A DNA stretch of 64,000 nt, taken from Cardiobacteriaceae bacterium TAE3-ERU3. GTDB taxonomy: Bacteria > Pseudomonadota > Gammaproteobacteria > Cardiobacteriales > Cardiobacteriaceae. The notes beneath the pieces were generated by a model, which had not been told where the DNA came from, ran no database searches, and saw only the letters and a program-made list of their open reading frames with translations. The translations under genes and the position numbers were made by a program. Each line of letters begins with the position of its first letter. Positions within the stretch are counted from its first letter, which is position 1. This document shows positions 1 through 8,771 of the stretch, piece after piece. The stretch spans positions 268,443 through 332,442 of the forward strand of contig JAHUUI010000003.1 of NCBI GenBank assembly GCA_019218315.1, written 5' to 3'.

Positions 1-504
1 AGGAAAAAACATGACAGTCGGTTTTTCCTTTGCAGTACTTTGCAGATTATTCAGGACATTGTGTGAACGTATATAGGGGAAAACTTCTCCAACACCAGAA
101 AGGAAAAGCACCTCGAAATCGCTGTTTGCCAGCTTGGTGGCAATTGCCGGAACCAAATGAGCCTCAGGATCGAGTACGCCTTGTAATAGCTCTTTGAGTT
201 CTTCTTTAGAAACAGAAGATTCCATTTCCAGTATCTGATCCCAGATGTCACGATCTCTAAGAATTTCTATTGAAAGATCATATAAATTAATTATCAGGGT
301 TTGGATCCCATTCTGCTCAAGGCGATTGGAAAGTTGACGCTGAAGTCGCTCTATTTCAACGGACTCCTTCGGTTGATAAGGGCAAATAAAGAACGGAACT
401 TCGTTACCAAGACCTTGTTTTTTTAGAAAACGCTGACCTGATATGACGCTATAGAGATGTTCCATTCTCTCCGAAATCGGAGCTTTCGCTAAATCGGCAG
501 ACAC
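1..504 (-). CDS. brxB: BREX protein BrxB (DUF1788), 3' end off the window
   Basis: Seen: an open frame of 168 codons reaching base 1 without a stop, so the gene continues to the left. It starts at GTG (504-502), with AAGGAG eight bases upstream inside the end of brxA; the two genes overlap by 16 bases. The protein contains LKKQGLGNEVPFFICPY, then YDLSIEILRDRDIWDQIL, then FLSGVGEVFPYIRSH, and ends at TVMFFP. This layout matches DUF1788: an early 'PFFICPY' strand and a late 'LxGVGxxxPxxRxHxxLNxL...FPG' strand. Known: BrxB is a core component of BREX phage-defence systems, usually second in the operon after brxA; its biochemical role is poorly defined. About 30 residues of a typical ~195-residue family member should lie outside the window. 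Inference: brxC, pglX, pglZ and brxL probably follow to the left, but none is visible. Confidence 0.85.
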   Translation of the reverse strand, partial: MSADLAKAPISERMEHLYSVISGQRFLKKQGLGNEVPFFICPYQPKESVEIERLQRQLSNRLEQNGIQTLIINLYDLSIEILRDRDIWDQILEMESSVSKEELKELLQGVLDPEAHLVPAIATKLANSDFEVLFLSGVGEVFPYIRSHNVLNNLQSTAKEKPTVMFFP

Positions 505-1115
505 TTTTTCATCTCCTTTACATCAGATTCAAACACAGGGAAAAACAAAATATCACTTTGCCTTATTTGGTTAATCATATCCAGCATTCTTGGGCTTAAT
601 AAAGCTGTTTGTATCAAATTATCAGAAGTCAAAAGATCCGTTTCACGTAATATTTTGAAGAGAACTTGCCGAAGTTTAGCTCTGGTTGCAGGAGTAATCT
701 TATCCAGTTCTGGATGCCATTCAGACTTTCGGTTAAAAAAAGCGTCAAAATCTTCGTGGGTTAGGGTGCCCTTTAATGTGATATGACGCTCTCGAAGTAC
801 TTCAATAGCGAAATCAGCGACAAATCTATATCTGCGACAAATCGCAAGCCAAAGTATGTAAGACTGCTCTTGATAGCTACAACTAGCTAGGAATTCTATT
901 TCTGTTAACGTCAAGGTCTGCAACCGAGAGCTGGCTTCTCGGTAGATTCTTTGCAGGGTACTTAATGTTCTCGTCTGTAAGGTGTTTTCTACAATAACCT
1001 GCGTTCGAACAGAATCCCAGTTGCCAAGGTCAAGATACAATAAAGCTAACTCAACCGACTCACGGTGCAAAATTCCCCCCGTAGTAAATGACATACTGTA
1101 TCTATCGTTATTCAT
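489..1115 (-). CDS. brxA: BREX protein BrxA (DUF1819)
   Basis: A 208-residue protein, the usual size for BrxA. The N-terminus reads YSMSFTTGGILHRESVELA, the DUF1819 'FTTGGLLxxEs' signature. A helical body follows with SYILWLAICRRYRFVADFA, and the C-terminus has ILRETDLLTSDNLIQ, typical of the family. Known: BrxA is a small, mostly helical DNA-binding protein that is the first gene of type 1 BREX operons. Neighbours: it overlaps brxB by 16 bases on the same strand, and nothing lies between it and the transaldolase gene except a 300-base AT-rich gap, so this is the 5' end of the defence operon. A/T-ending codons and lower GC than the housekeeping genes next to it are consistent with horizontal acquisition. 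The ATG at 1115 has only a weak GGA upstream. Confidence 0.88.
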   Translation of the reverse strand: MNNDRYSMSFTTGGILHRESVELALLYLDLGNWDSVRTQVIVENTLQTRTLSTLQRIYREASSRLQTLTLTEIEFLASCSYQEQSYILWLAICRRYRFVADFAIEVLRERHITLKGTLTHEDFDAFFNRKSEWHPELDKITPATRAKLRQVLFKILRETDLLTSDNLIQTALLSPRMLDMINQIRQSDILFFPVFESDVKEMKKCLPI

Positions 1116-1415
1116 TTAGATCCAAGTCCCATTAGGTTATCCATGCAAAATCATAGGATTCTACCATTCGTTTTAGATCTCAGATCATCTGGTTATCAAA
1201 ATTATATTTTTTAAGTCAAGTATGCGGAATCCTAGTAAAGCAAAGCTAGATCAGTTTAAAAGTTAATATCAAAATACCCTTCAATTCATTTTTACTGCCC
1301 CAAAAGTCCTTGTCAGCTCCATTTTTATAAATCAATCATAAAAAATGGTATCTATCACCATACATCAAGTAATTTCTAAACTGTATAGATTTTAAGGCAG
1401 TAAAATCTGGCTTTG
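1116..1415 (-). promoter_or_regulatory. AT-rich leader of the BREX operon; junction with tal
   Basis: 300 bases without a gene. On the minus strand a perfect TATAAT lies at 1206-1201, about 85 bases upstream of brxA; I cannot find a good -35 hexamer at 16-18 bases, so the promoter is tentative. Near the tal end there is a weak inverted repeat, CCATTTTT (1319-1326) with AAAAATGG (1341-1348), which could act as an AT-rich terminator for tal. No tRNA gene, direct repeat or integrase scar was seen at this island boundary. Confidence 0.35.
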
Positions 1416-2369
1416 TTATCCGATCTTTTCCGCCAACAATGCTTCCAGTTTTTCCTGATCAACGGCAAATTTGCGGATGCCTTCGGCGAGTTTTTCAACT
1501 GCCATTGGGTCGCTGTTGTGTTCCCACAGGAATTCGGCTTCACTCATTGGCTGAGGCTTATCGATCGAAGCGGTTTCCGCATTGAGCTTGCGTGGTAGAG
1601 CTTCGTCACTTGCTTGCAGCTGTTCGAGCAATGCCGGTGCGATGGTCAGGCGGTCGCAGCCTGCAAGTTCGGTGATTTCACCGGTATTGCGGAAGCTTGC
1701 GCCCATGACGATGGTGTCGTAGCCGTGCTGCTTGTAGTACTGATAAATCTTGCTCACCGACAATACGCCGGGGTCTTCTGCCGCTGCGTACTCGCTTTGC
1801 CCGCTGTTGGCTTTGTACCAGTCGAGTATCCGCCCGACGAATGGTGAAATGAGATACACGCCTGCTTCAGCGCACGCACGCGCCTGTGCTTGCGAGAAGA
1901 GCAAGGTCAGGTTGCAGTTGATGCCTTCTTTTTCGAGCTGCTCGGCGGCGCGGATACCCTGCCAGGTCGAGGCAATTTTGATCAGGATACGGTCATTTTC
2001 AATACCGGCATCGTTATAAAGCGCAATCAGCTTACGTGCTTTGGCAATGGTTTGCTCTGTGTCGTAGGAAAGGCGCGCATCAACTTCGGTAGAGATACGC
2101 CCTGGAATAATTTTCAGAATTTCCAGCCCGATATTGACTGCGAGTTTGTCTTGCGCATCAACCAGCTGCTGCGCTTTGTCGTCACTTTGTGCTTGTGCAT
2201 ATGCCACTGCTTCGTCGATCAAGCGCGCGTATTGTGGCAATGAAGCGGCATTTAAGATCAAAGACGGGTTGGTCGTCGCGTCTTGCGGATGGTATTTTTT
2301 GATCGCTTCAATGTCACCAGTATCGGCGACGACGACGGTCATTTCGCGCAATGCGTCCAATTGATTCAT
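1416..2369 (-). CDS. tal: transaldolase (TalB type)
   Basis: Transfers a dihydroxyacetone unit between sedoheptulose-7-phosphate and glyceraldehyde-3-phosphate in the cytosolic pentose phosphate pathway. The protein is nearly collinear with E. coli TalB: VVADTGD near the N-terminus, [13 protein letters not shown], then [12 protein letters not shown], the Schiff-base lysine in [12 protein letters not shown] at about residue 131, and [10 protein letters not shown] near residue 230. I chose the ATG at 2369 because AGGAG sits six bases upstream; it gives 317 residues, the same length as E. coli TalB. An ATG eight codons further upstream (2393) lacks such a site. It is transcribed toward the BREX operon and appears monocistronic. 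Confidence 0.97.
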   Translation of the reverse strand: MNQLDALREMTVVVADTGDIEAIKKYHPQDATTNPSLILNAASLPQYARLIDEAVAYAQAQSDDKAQQLVDAQDKLAVNIGLEILKIIPGRISTEVDARLSYDTEQTIAKARKLIALYNDAGIENDRILIKIASTWQGIRAAEQLEKEGINCNLTLLFSQAQARACAEAGVYLISPFVGRILDWYKANSGQSEYAAAEDPGVLSVSKIYQYYKQHGYDTIVMGASFRNTGEITELAGCDRLTIAPALLEQLQASDEALPRKLNAETASIDKPQPMSEAEFLWEHNSDPMAVEKLAEGIRKFAVDQEKLEALLAEKIG

Positions 2370-2489
2370 GGATTTCTCCTGACTGTTACTCATGGTTGAT
2401 CAGCGCCCATGATAGGCATTTTTGCCACATCAATACAACTCGTCTTTATTGCGTCCTTCTAACCAAAAATAAAGCGACTATATAAGATT

Positions 2490-3098
2490 CTAGCGCGAGC
2501 CCACGGCCGTTCTACGCCACACTGGCAGCCAACGTAGCGCAACGATAATCCACAAGGCGAAAATCCAGCCAAGATCTCCTGCATTGACTATTTTCAATGA
2601 CCACCAATAATGTATGCCAACCAGTAAAGCTATGGCATAGATACTGCGGTGCAAGGTTAACCAGCGCTTGCCGAGGCGACGCTGCATACCACGCGTTGAG
2701 GTAACCGCCAGTGCAAATAGCAGTACCCACGCCGCCATACCAACCAGCATATAAGGGCGCTTGACGATTTCCTGCGCAAGAAATGCGACGTCCCAGCCCA
2801 ATTCCAGCCAGGCAAAGGCGAGCACATGCGCGCATGCCCAAAAGAACGTCCACAGCCCGAGCAGGCGACGAATTCCGATCAGTGGTGCAAGCTTGCGAAA
2901 CTGCTTGCGCAGTGGAGTGACGAGCAGTGTTGCCATCAGCAGCAATACCGCGGAGAAGCCCAGCGCATGAATCAGTTCCTTGACCGGATCAAAACCAAGC
3001 CGCCCGCTTACGCTCAGCCACACGATATAGCCGAGCGGTGCAATACCGAGCAAATGGCCGCCGATTTTCCACGGCAGCATACGTTTATTGATCTTCAT
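2490..3098 (-). CDS. msrQ: MsrQ, haem-binding membrane subunit of the MsrPQ methionine sulfoxide reductase
   Basis: A 202-residue inner-membrane protein with about six hydrophobic segments (for example HLLGIAPLGYIVWLSVSG, WVLLFALAVTSTRG and IYAIALLVGIHYWWS). Conserved histidines in IHALGF, CAHVLAF, LHRSIYA and GIHYWW fit haem ligands of the YedZ/MsrQ ferric-reductase-like family. Known: MsrQ passes electrons from the quinone pool or a flavin reductase to periplasmic MsrP. The ATG at 3098 lies two bases after the msrP stop, so the two genes are co-transcribed and probably translationally coupled. A longer frame to 3197 would sit inside msrP and is rejected as the start. Confidence 0.93.
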   Translation of the reverse strand: MKINKRMLPWKIGGHLLGIAPLGYIVWLSVSGRLGFDPVKELIHALGFSAVLLLMATLLVTPLRKQFRKLAPLIGIRRLLGLWTFFWACAHVLAFAWLELGWDVAFLAQEIVKRPYMLVGMAAWVLLFALAVTSTRGMQRRLGKRWLTLHRSIYAIALLVGIHYWWSLKIVNAGDLGWIFALWIIVALRWLPVWRRTAVGSR

Positions 3099-3100
3099 GC

Positions 3101-4075
3101 TTAGAAATTCCGACGCAGATCCATGCCTTGATACATATGGGCAACTTCTTTTTCGTAGCCATTGAACATCAGCGTATCTTGGCGCTTGACCGACCACAAC
3201 GAACCACCATCCACAATTCGCTCACTTGCTTGCGACCAGCGCGGATGTGAGACTTCAGGGTTGACGTTGGCATAAAAGCCGTATTCACGCGGTGCGAGAT
3301 CCATCCAGGTTGTGCGCGGCATATCCTTGACGAAGCTAATCTTGACGATTGACTTAATGCTCTTGAAGCCATATTTCCACGGTACAACCAGACGAATTGG
3401 TGCACCATTTTGCTTAGGCATCGGCTTGCCGTACACGCCGACGGCGAGCAGTGTCAGAGGGTTGGTTGCCTCATCGAGGCGCAAGCCTTCTCGGTATGGG
3501 AAATCAATGCCGCTAAAGCCGCTTTGTCCCGGCATTTGCTCAGGCGCATAGAGCGTCTCGAATGCGACAAATTTTGCATCAGCAGTCGGGCGCACAGCAT
3601 CAACCAAAGCAGCCAGTGGAAACCCAACCCATGGAATCACCATTGACCACGCCTCAACGCAGCGGAAGCGATATACGCGCTCTTCTAGCGGAAAGCGCTT
3701 GAGAATTTCATCCATTGAAAAGGTCTGTGGATTTTCGACCAAACCACCAACTTCCACCGCCCAAGGCGAAGTTTGCAAGCTGTGCGCATGGCGGGCCGGA
3801 TCGCCTTTGTCGTAGCCAAACTCGTAGAAATTGTTATAGCCGGTGATGACGTCATACGGGCTTGGCTCAAGCCCGGCACCATATTCCCCATTGCGTGCCA
3901 CGTTAAATATTTCCGCCTCTTCTGCAGTGAGCGGTAATGAATTTTGCTTGGCATTGAGAATCTGATTAAAGGCCAATCCCCCTGCTGCACCTACTCCTGC
4001 GGCACCAGCAAACTTGAGAAATCGGCGGCGGCGTTGAAAAACCACTTCTGGCGTTATTTGACTACGATCTGACAT
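3101..4075 (-). CDS. msrP: MsrP, periplasmic molybdopterin methionine sulfoxide reductase catalytic subunit
   Basis: 324 residues. The N-terminus carries a twin-arginine signal (RRRRFLKFAGAAGVGAAGG, residues ~16-34), as expected for a folded cofactor-loaded protein exported by Tat. The molybdenum-ligating cysteine is in YRFRCVEAWSMVIPWVG (about residue 145), and the pocket motif NGAPIRLVVPWKYGFKSIKS follows; both are diagnostic of the YedY/MsrP branch of the sulfite-oxidase fold. Known: MsrP repairs oxidised methionines in envelope proteins with electrons from MsrQ. A strong AAAAGGAG site precedes the ATG. The enzyme needs Mo-molybdopterin; the only possible Mo-uptake gene in this window is the orphan modA at 33719. 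Confidence 0.96.
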   Translation of the reverse strand: MSDRSQITPEVVFQRRRRFLKFAGAAGVGAAGGLAFNQILNAKQNSLPLTAEEAEIFNVARNGEYGAGLEPSPYDVITGYNNFYEFGYDKGDPARHAHSLQTSPWAVEVGGLVENPQTFSMDEILKRFPLEERVYRFRCVEAWSMVIPWVGFPLAALVDAVRPTADAKFVAFETLYAPEQMPGQSGFSGIDFPYREGLRLDEATNPLTLLAVGVYGKPMPKQNGAPIRLVVPWKYGFKSIKSIVKISFVKDMPRTTWMDLAPREYGFYANVNPEVSHPRWSQASERIVDGGSLWSVKRQDTLMFNGYEKEVAHMYQGMDLRRNF

Positions 4076-4389
4076 GAATACTCCTTTTAACCTATTGCCG
4101 ACGCCAAGTGGCTCATGATGGCAATGCTATGGCTGATTGTTTTTAAAATTATGCAGACATAGTTTGCCACGCTTTGCGGTTATTACTAATTGCGTTAATG
4201 TTAGAAAAATAACTGTAAGATTTATTATTTTAATCAACTGATTTATTTTAACATGATGTACTAGCGTAAAATTCAATAACAACAGCACATTAAAAATAAA
4301 GACCGACCATTATCGTAGAAAAGTGGCCTATTCACGCACTTTAAAATTTATTCAAAGCCGTACAACACAAGCAGCATTTTGGCTGCAAA
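4076..4389. other. intergenic region between msrPQ and yjjPB with a weak terminator hairpin
   Basis: 314 AT-rich bases without a gene. On the minus strand, just after the yjjB stop, GCAGC (4386-4382) and GCTGC (4375-4371) form a five-base-pair stem followed by TTGTGTTGT, a plausible but weak terminator for yjjPB. The part next to msrP should hold its promoter; I could not pick hexamers with confidence. Confidence 0.35.
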
Positions 4390-4851
4390 CTAAACAACGG
4401 GCTTATTGCGGTAGAACAATAACCCCGGCAATGCCAGCCCAAACACCATCGCGGACAATAAAAATCCAGCCTGTACGAAGTTATCAACCAATGCAGTGAG
4501 GCGAAGATCAGAAAAGCCGAATTTCTGGATTTCCAATAAAGCAATCATCGCACGATAAGCATAGACGCCCGGGATCATTGGAATAATTGCTGACACCGTA
4601 AACACTTTAGGATGGGCACGATAGCGCCGCCCTAGCCATACGCCAATGAAACCAATCAGTGCAGCAGCAAAAAAAGTCGCAAATACAGTCGTCAGCCCAG
4701 CCATTTCCATCGCCGTCCGACTGCCATGGCCAAGTGCGCCGAGAAATGCACAATAGCGCAAAGCATGGCGTGGTACGTGAAACAGCAAGGCAAAGCCGAC
4801 GGCCGGTATCGCGGCGAGTAACATATCTTGAAAAATCGTCCAAAGAATCAT
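4390..4851 (-). CDS. yjjB: ThrE C-terminal-domain membrane protein (DUF3815, YjjB-like)
   Basis: 153 residues with about four to five membrane segments, including AIPAVGFALLFHVP, TVFATFFAAALIGFIGVWLG and a conserved loop FTVSAIIPMIPGVYAYRAM, the hallmark of the ThrE second domain. Known: E. coli YjjB (157 residues) pairs with YjjP; together they equal one full ThrE transporter and have been linked to succinate export, while fused relatives export threonine and serine. The ATG overlaps the stop of the upstream yjjP-like gene in ATGA (4848-4851), so translation is coupled and a 1:1 complex is likely. The substrate here cannot be read from sequence. Confidence 0.85.
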   Translation of the reverse strand: MILWTIFQDMLLAAIPAVGFALLFHVPRHALRYCAFLGALGHGSRTAMEMAGLTTVFATFFAAALIGFIGVWLGRRYRAHPKVFTVSAIIPMIPGVYAYRAMIALLEIQKFGFSDLRLTALVDNFVQAGFLLSAMVFGLALPGLLFYRNKPVV

Positions 4852-5627
4852 CGCGGCAACACCACCCCACTATCTAGCCCTAGAACAAGCAGCGCAAGCA
4901 CAATGCCAAGGCAAGCGCCGAGTGTTAGCACCGTCGCCAGCATCCAGCGCCCAACGCCCATATTCATATAACCTTTAAGTGCATCAGATAACGCATTGAT
5001 CAATGGAAATCCGGGCACAAGCATCAGCACCGAAGCAGCCATCATTTGATGAGGGCTACCATCGACGCCCAACTTCAACGCCAATCCTGCAACGCAGCTT
5101 GCACTAAATGCAGTAAGGATAAACACGATCAACACATTGAGCCGATAGCGCGTCAGTTGCTGGCGAACAATCATGCCTACCCATGCCGCAAAAAATGCCA
5201 CCACACATGACAACCAATCAGCAGAAGCCAATCTGGCAAAGCAGGCACACGATAGCGCCACCATCACCGCAACCAGCCAGCGTGGGTAGGCAGGATACGG
5301 TAAGCGACCAAGGATTTTTTCAACTTGACGATAATCAATATGCCCGGCCTCAGCATTCAGCACCATACGCTGGATGGCGGCTACCGTGGTCATATTCACA
5401 CCGTGCTCGGGAACGCGATGCGCAGTAGTAACGTAATGATGGCCAACCAACACTGACAACACAATTGAGTTAGCTGTCAGCGTACATTCAACCCGGTCAA
5501 CACCTAAAGCGAGGCCCAAACGCGTCGCCGACGACACAATCAACTCACTTTCAGCGCCATTGGCCAGCAGTAATTGCGCCGTCAGTGCGCAGAGGTGAGT
5601 AATTTTATGGTGAGTAATTAAATCCAT
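4848..5627 (-). CDS. yjjP: ThrE N-terminal-domain membrane protein (DUF1212, YjjP-like)
   Basis: 259 residues, matching the ~256 of E. coli YjjP. The soluble N-terminal part contains LLLANGAESELIVSSATRLGLALG, close to the DUF1212 'GA.s.rv...i..la..lG' signature, and the hydrophobic C-terminal half contains MMAASVLMLVPGFPLINALSD, with the conserved LVPGxPxxN motif. It overlaps yjjB by four bases. Known: DUF1212 plus DUF3815 form the ThrE family of amino- or dicarboxylic acid exporters in the inner membrane. The gene is separated from argE by 238 bases and is probably the first gene of a two-gene operon. Confidence 0.86.
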   Translation of the reverse strand: MDLITHHKITHLCALTAQLLLANGAESELIVSSATRLGLALGVDRVECTLTANSIVLSVLVGHHYVTTAHRVPEHGVNMTTVAAIQRMVLNAEAGHIDYRQVEKILGRLPYPAYPRWLVAVMVALSCACFARLASADWLSCVVAFFAAWVGMIVRQQLTRYRLNVLIVFILTAFSASCVAGLALKLGVDGSPHQMMAASVLMLVPGFPLINALSDALKGYMNMGVGRWMLATVLTLGACLGIVLALLVLGLDSGVVLPR

Positions 5628-5865
5628 GATGTCGCAATATGCCTGAAGGTGGTGCGCATGTTGATGGTGCGCAATATTATAATCTCGCGAAATGTTTACA
5701 TTTCATATTCTGCGCAAGAAACGCCACTTGAGCACGAGTAGTTGCACAAAACATACAAGCGTCACAGTCACGACAAAGTAGCCACACAAGTGCCTTCAAT
5801 GATTTACCCAAATGGCTTCAATAGTGCGAACAAAGGCTTGCCCATCATTCGCACCTGATGACGTA

Positions 5866-7011
5866 TTAAAGACAATAATCATCAACCACACGCTGCAAGA
5901 ACGTCTCGCATTGCGTCAATTGTACTTTCTCGATCCATTCATCAGGCTGGTGTGCCTGCTCAATGCTACCCGGGCCAAGAATCAACACTTCAAAGCCATG
6001 TTGCTGGAATGTACCTGCCTCAGTTGCATAAGCAACGTATTTAGGCTCGGCATCTTGCGGCAAGTTGCGACTGACCACATCGAGAATATGATCGTTATCG
6101 CGGTTTGCAAGCCCGGGCACGGTATGACCAATCATATCGGTTTGCACCCTGAGCTGAGGATACTCGACCTGCAAGCGCGCTATAACTGCATCAACCCGCG
6201 CCATGATTGCTTCCATGGTTTGGGTTGGCAAGTGGCGAATTTCCCATTCAAATGAACACTCGCGCGCCTTGACATTGATCGCCGTACCACCGCCAATAAT
6301 CCCGACGTGCAGCGAACTGAATGGTACGTTAAATCCTTCGTCCACTTCGCCATCTTCGACCAGTGCAGCCATTACTTGCTCGATTTCAGTTACCAGCCGT
6401 GCGGCAATGTGTACCGCAGAGACGCCCTGCCCGACCTGGCTGGAATGCGCAGCTTCACCATAGACCGTGGTGCGGAAGCTGGTGATCCCCTTTTGTGCGA
6501 CCACCGGCTGCATTGAAGTCGGCTCACCGACGATCACCAGCTGCTTTTCATCCCCGCGTGCGTTGAGATAAGCCGCCATTGCCTCAGCGCCGAGGCAGCC
6601 AATTTCTTCATCACGGGTAAACGCGAGATAGATCGGGCGGCTTAAAGCTTTCTCCGTCCAAAATGGTACTTGCGCCAACACGCAGGCGATAAAGCCTTTC
6701 ATATCGCAAGTGCCGCGTCCGTAATAGCGCCCATTTTCTTCGTGCAAGGTAAACGGATCACGCGACCACGGCTGACTGGCGACCGGTACCACGTCTGTAT
6801 GGCCGGAAAAGACCAACCCGCCTGGACCATCCGGCCCGATACGCGCAATCAAGCTTGCTTTGCCTTCCACTTCATCAATACGCTTGCTCTCTACGCCGTA
6901 ATCACGCAGATAATCCTCAATCCACGCGAGCAAATTCAGGTTGCTGTTGCTCGATACGGTATCAAAGCCAATCAAGCGTTCGAGGATGGCTTTTGTTCTC
7001 AGATTACTCAT
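5866..7011 (-). CDS. argE: acetylornithine deacetylase (M20 metallopeptidase family)
   Basis: 381 residues (E. coli ArgE has 383). Hydrolyses N2-acetylornithine to ornithine and acetate in arginine synthesis. Zinc-site motifs of the M20 family are present: SGHTDVVPV (His and Asp, ~residues 74-82), GRGTCDMKGF (bridging Asp, ~104), DEEIGCLGA (catalytic Glu and metal Glu, ~138), and a C-terminal ILGPGSIEQAHQPDEW with the last histidine ligand. The ATG at 7011 overlaps the stop of the upstream transporter in ATGA, which fixes the start; an in-frame ATG five codons earlier is less likely. The coupling suggests that the transporter feeds the enzyme. M20 substrate specificity is hard to prove from sequence; another N-acyl amino acid hydrolase is possible. 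Confidence 0.85.
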   Translation of the reverse strand: MSNLRTKAILERLIGFDTVSSNSNLNLLAWIEDYLRDYGVESKRIDEVEGKASLIARIGPDGPGGLVFSGHTDVVPVASQPWSRDPFTLHEENGRYYGRGTCDMKGFIACVLAQVPFWTEKALSRPIYLAFTRDEEIGCLGAEAMAAYLNARGDEKQLVIVGEPTSMQPVVAQKGITSFRTTVYGEAAHSSQVGQGVSAVHIAARLVTEIEQVMAALVEDGEVDEGFNVPFSSLHVGIIGGGTAINVKARECSFEWEIRHLPTQTMEAIMARVDAVIARLQVEYPQLRVQTDMIGHTVPGLANRDNDHILDVVSRNLPQDAEPKYVAYATEAGTFQQHGFEVLILGPGSIEQAHQPDEWIEKVQLTQCETFLQRVVDDYCL

Positions 7012-8429
7012 AGTACTGCACTCCAATTAATTGCAACGGCAACCGCCAAAAATACCCAACTCAGCACATAGGCTTTAACCACCATTGGGAACAAAAAACG
7101 TACCCAGCGATCATACGAGACACCAGCCAAGGCCAGCATCGCCAGCGTACCACCTGAGGTTGGCGCGATCATGTTGGTAAAGCCATCACCTACCTGGAAT
7201 GCCAAAATAGCCGTTTGTCGGGTCATGCCAATAAGGTCGGATAGCGGGATCATGATCGGCATCGTCACCATCGCCTGCCCACTGCCCGACGGAATAAAGA
7301 CGTTGATGATGCCGTGCACAAGCGTCATCAAAATCGTTGACAGCATCAGTGGTAAATCCGAAATAGACGCTGCCAGTGCGTTAATAATCGTGTCACCTAT
7401 ATTACCCTGCTCAAGTAAAACCTGAATTGCGCGCGCCAAACCAATCAGCAAAGCACCGCCGATCACTGCGGATGCGCCTTCAACAAAATGCTCAGCAATG
7501 CGCTTACCACTCATACCCAACAGCAGACCGCTGACTACTGCGATCATCAGGAAAATACCGGCGATTTCGTTGATGTACCAACCGTGAGCGAAAACGCCAT
7601 ACAGCAGCAAAGCCAGTCCGGCGAGGAACGTAATCAACACTTTCCAGTCCTTCGCTTCAATCCGGTACTCGCTGATTGGCTTACCAAGCTTCATCCCTTC
7701 GGTAGACAATCCTTTGGTCAGGCTTTTTTCCGGATGCTGCTGGATTTTGTGTAAATAGCGCGAGGTATGGTGTGCCATGAGTGCCAACACCGCTATGGCA
7801 AACACGGAGCGCAGCAGTACACCGGAAAAGAGCGGAATTTCAGCAATATCTTGCGACACGCCAACGGTAAACGGGTTGATGGGAGAAGTGGCAAAGCCAA
7901 AGCCGATACCGCCAATGGCAATACCCAGCCCGACCATCAAATCACCGCCAATCGCCAGCCCGATCAAGATGGCAATCGGTACCAACGCGATGTTGTTCTC
8001 ATAGCCAACTGTCACGCCGAGCAAGCCGAATACGTAAGTCATCACCCACACCAGTAGCGTACGGCGCTTTGGCCCGATTTTATTAACCACGGTACCGACC
8101 AGATTTTCCAGCGCTCCAGATGCTGAAAGCAAATGGAACAAGCCACCGGCAATCAAGGTAATAAAGACGATATTTGCCGCGGCAACCAACCCTTCAGGGA
8201 TGGCAAAGAACAGCGCCAAAGGCGAGAGACGCGCTGGCTCAGTGGTATGGAATGAATCTGCGACCACCGCCATACGGCCATTCATTTCAACGCGGTCAAA
8301 CTCACCGGCTGGAATGATCCACGTCAGTATCCAAACAAACACCAGAATCAGGAAAATAAGCACCATCGGATCAGGGATATAGTGATACCAGCGCTTTTTT
8401 GATGAGGTTGCAGATTCATTATTCGCCAT
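7008..8429 (-). CDS. YfcC/DcuC-family membrane transporter
   Basis: 473 residues with about twelve membrane segments. The N-terminus YIPDPMVLIFLILVFVWILTW with IIPAGEFDRV is typical of YfcC-type members of the DcuC superfamily. Further conserved blocks are TVGYENNIALVPIAILIGLA, FATSPINPFTVGVSQDIA and VFIPSGSGQAMVTMPIMIPL. Known: relatives carry C4-dicarboxylates, or basic amino acids and peptides; YfcC-type substrates are mostly unproven. The stop overlaps the argE start (ATGA), so an acetylated or peptide-bound amino acid is a reasonable guess for the substrate, but this is inference. A ribosome site AAGGA precedes the ATG. Confidence 0.82.
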   Translation of the reverse strand: MANNESATSSKKRWYHYIPDPMVLIFLILVFVWILTWIIPAGEFDRVEMNGRMAVVADSFHTTEPARLSPLALFFAIPEGLVAAANIVFITLIAGGLFHLLSASGALENLVGTVVNKIGPKRRTLLVWVMTYVFGLLGVTVGYENNIALVPIAILIGLAIGGDLMVGLGIAIGGIGFGFATSPINPFTVGVSQDIAEIPLFSGVLLRSVFAIAVLALMAHHTSRYLHKIQQHPEKSLTKGLSTEGMKLGKPISEYRIEAKDWKVLITFLAGLALLLYGVFAHGWYINEIAGIFLMIAVVSGLLLGMSGKRIAEHFVEGASAVIGGALLIGLARAIQVLLEQGNIGDTIINALAASISDLPLMLSTILMTLVHGIINVFIPSGSGQAMVTMPIMIPLSDLIGMTRQTAILAFQVGDGFTNMIAPTSGGTLAMLALAGVSYDRWVRFLFPMVVKAYVLSWVFLAVAVAINWSAVL

Positions 8430-8701
8430 AAACTGTTCCTTTGCATCAAGTAGTGAAGGATCACCTATCGCTTTCGGGCATTATTGCTGCATTACGGTCT
8501 TACTTTGCCAGCGCAGTAAAAATATTGTGGATGACATACGCACCTCTGCGCCACACCTGCATAAAATGCGAAATTGACCAGCGATCACGATTAGGAAATG
8601 AACAAAATTTATTCCCTCTCAGTACAGACTTTACTGAAACCATTTTGGCAAAGCAATTGCAGCTGCACAGATCACCGTAAAAAACGTAACCATATAAAAA
8701 T
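8430..8701 (-). promoter_or_regulatory. upstream region of the transporter-argE operon
   Basis: About 270 bases without a gene between yfcC-like and the terminator of the metal-importer operon. It should hold the operon promoter. At 8569-8579 there is an 11-base palindrome GCATAAAATGC (GCAT-AAA-ATGC) in an AT-rich setting about 140 bases upstream of the start codon. It faintly resembles half of an ArgR box, but the match is too poor to call. Confidence 0.3.
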
Positions 8702-8733
8702 AAAGCCGTATATACTCATATATATACGGCTTT
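8702..8733 (-). terminator. intrinsic terminator of the sitABCD operon
   Basis: Perfect 13-base inverted repeat: AAAGCCGTATATA (8702-8714) and TATATACGGCTTT (8721-8733) with loop CTCATA. On the minus strand it lies about 40 bases after the last permease stop and is followed by ATTTTTATATGG. The T-rich tail and position fit a rho-independent terminator. Confidence 0.75.
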
Positions 8734-8771
8734 AGATTAAAAAATTATAATATAAATTATATATTAGCTGA

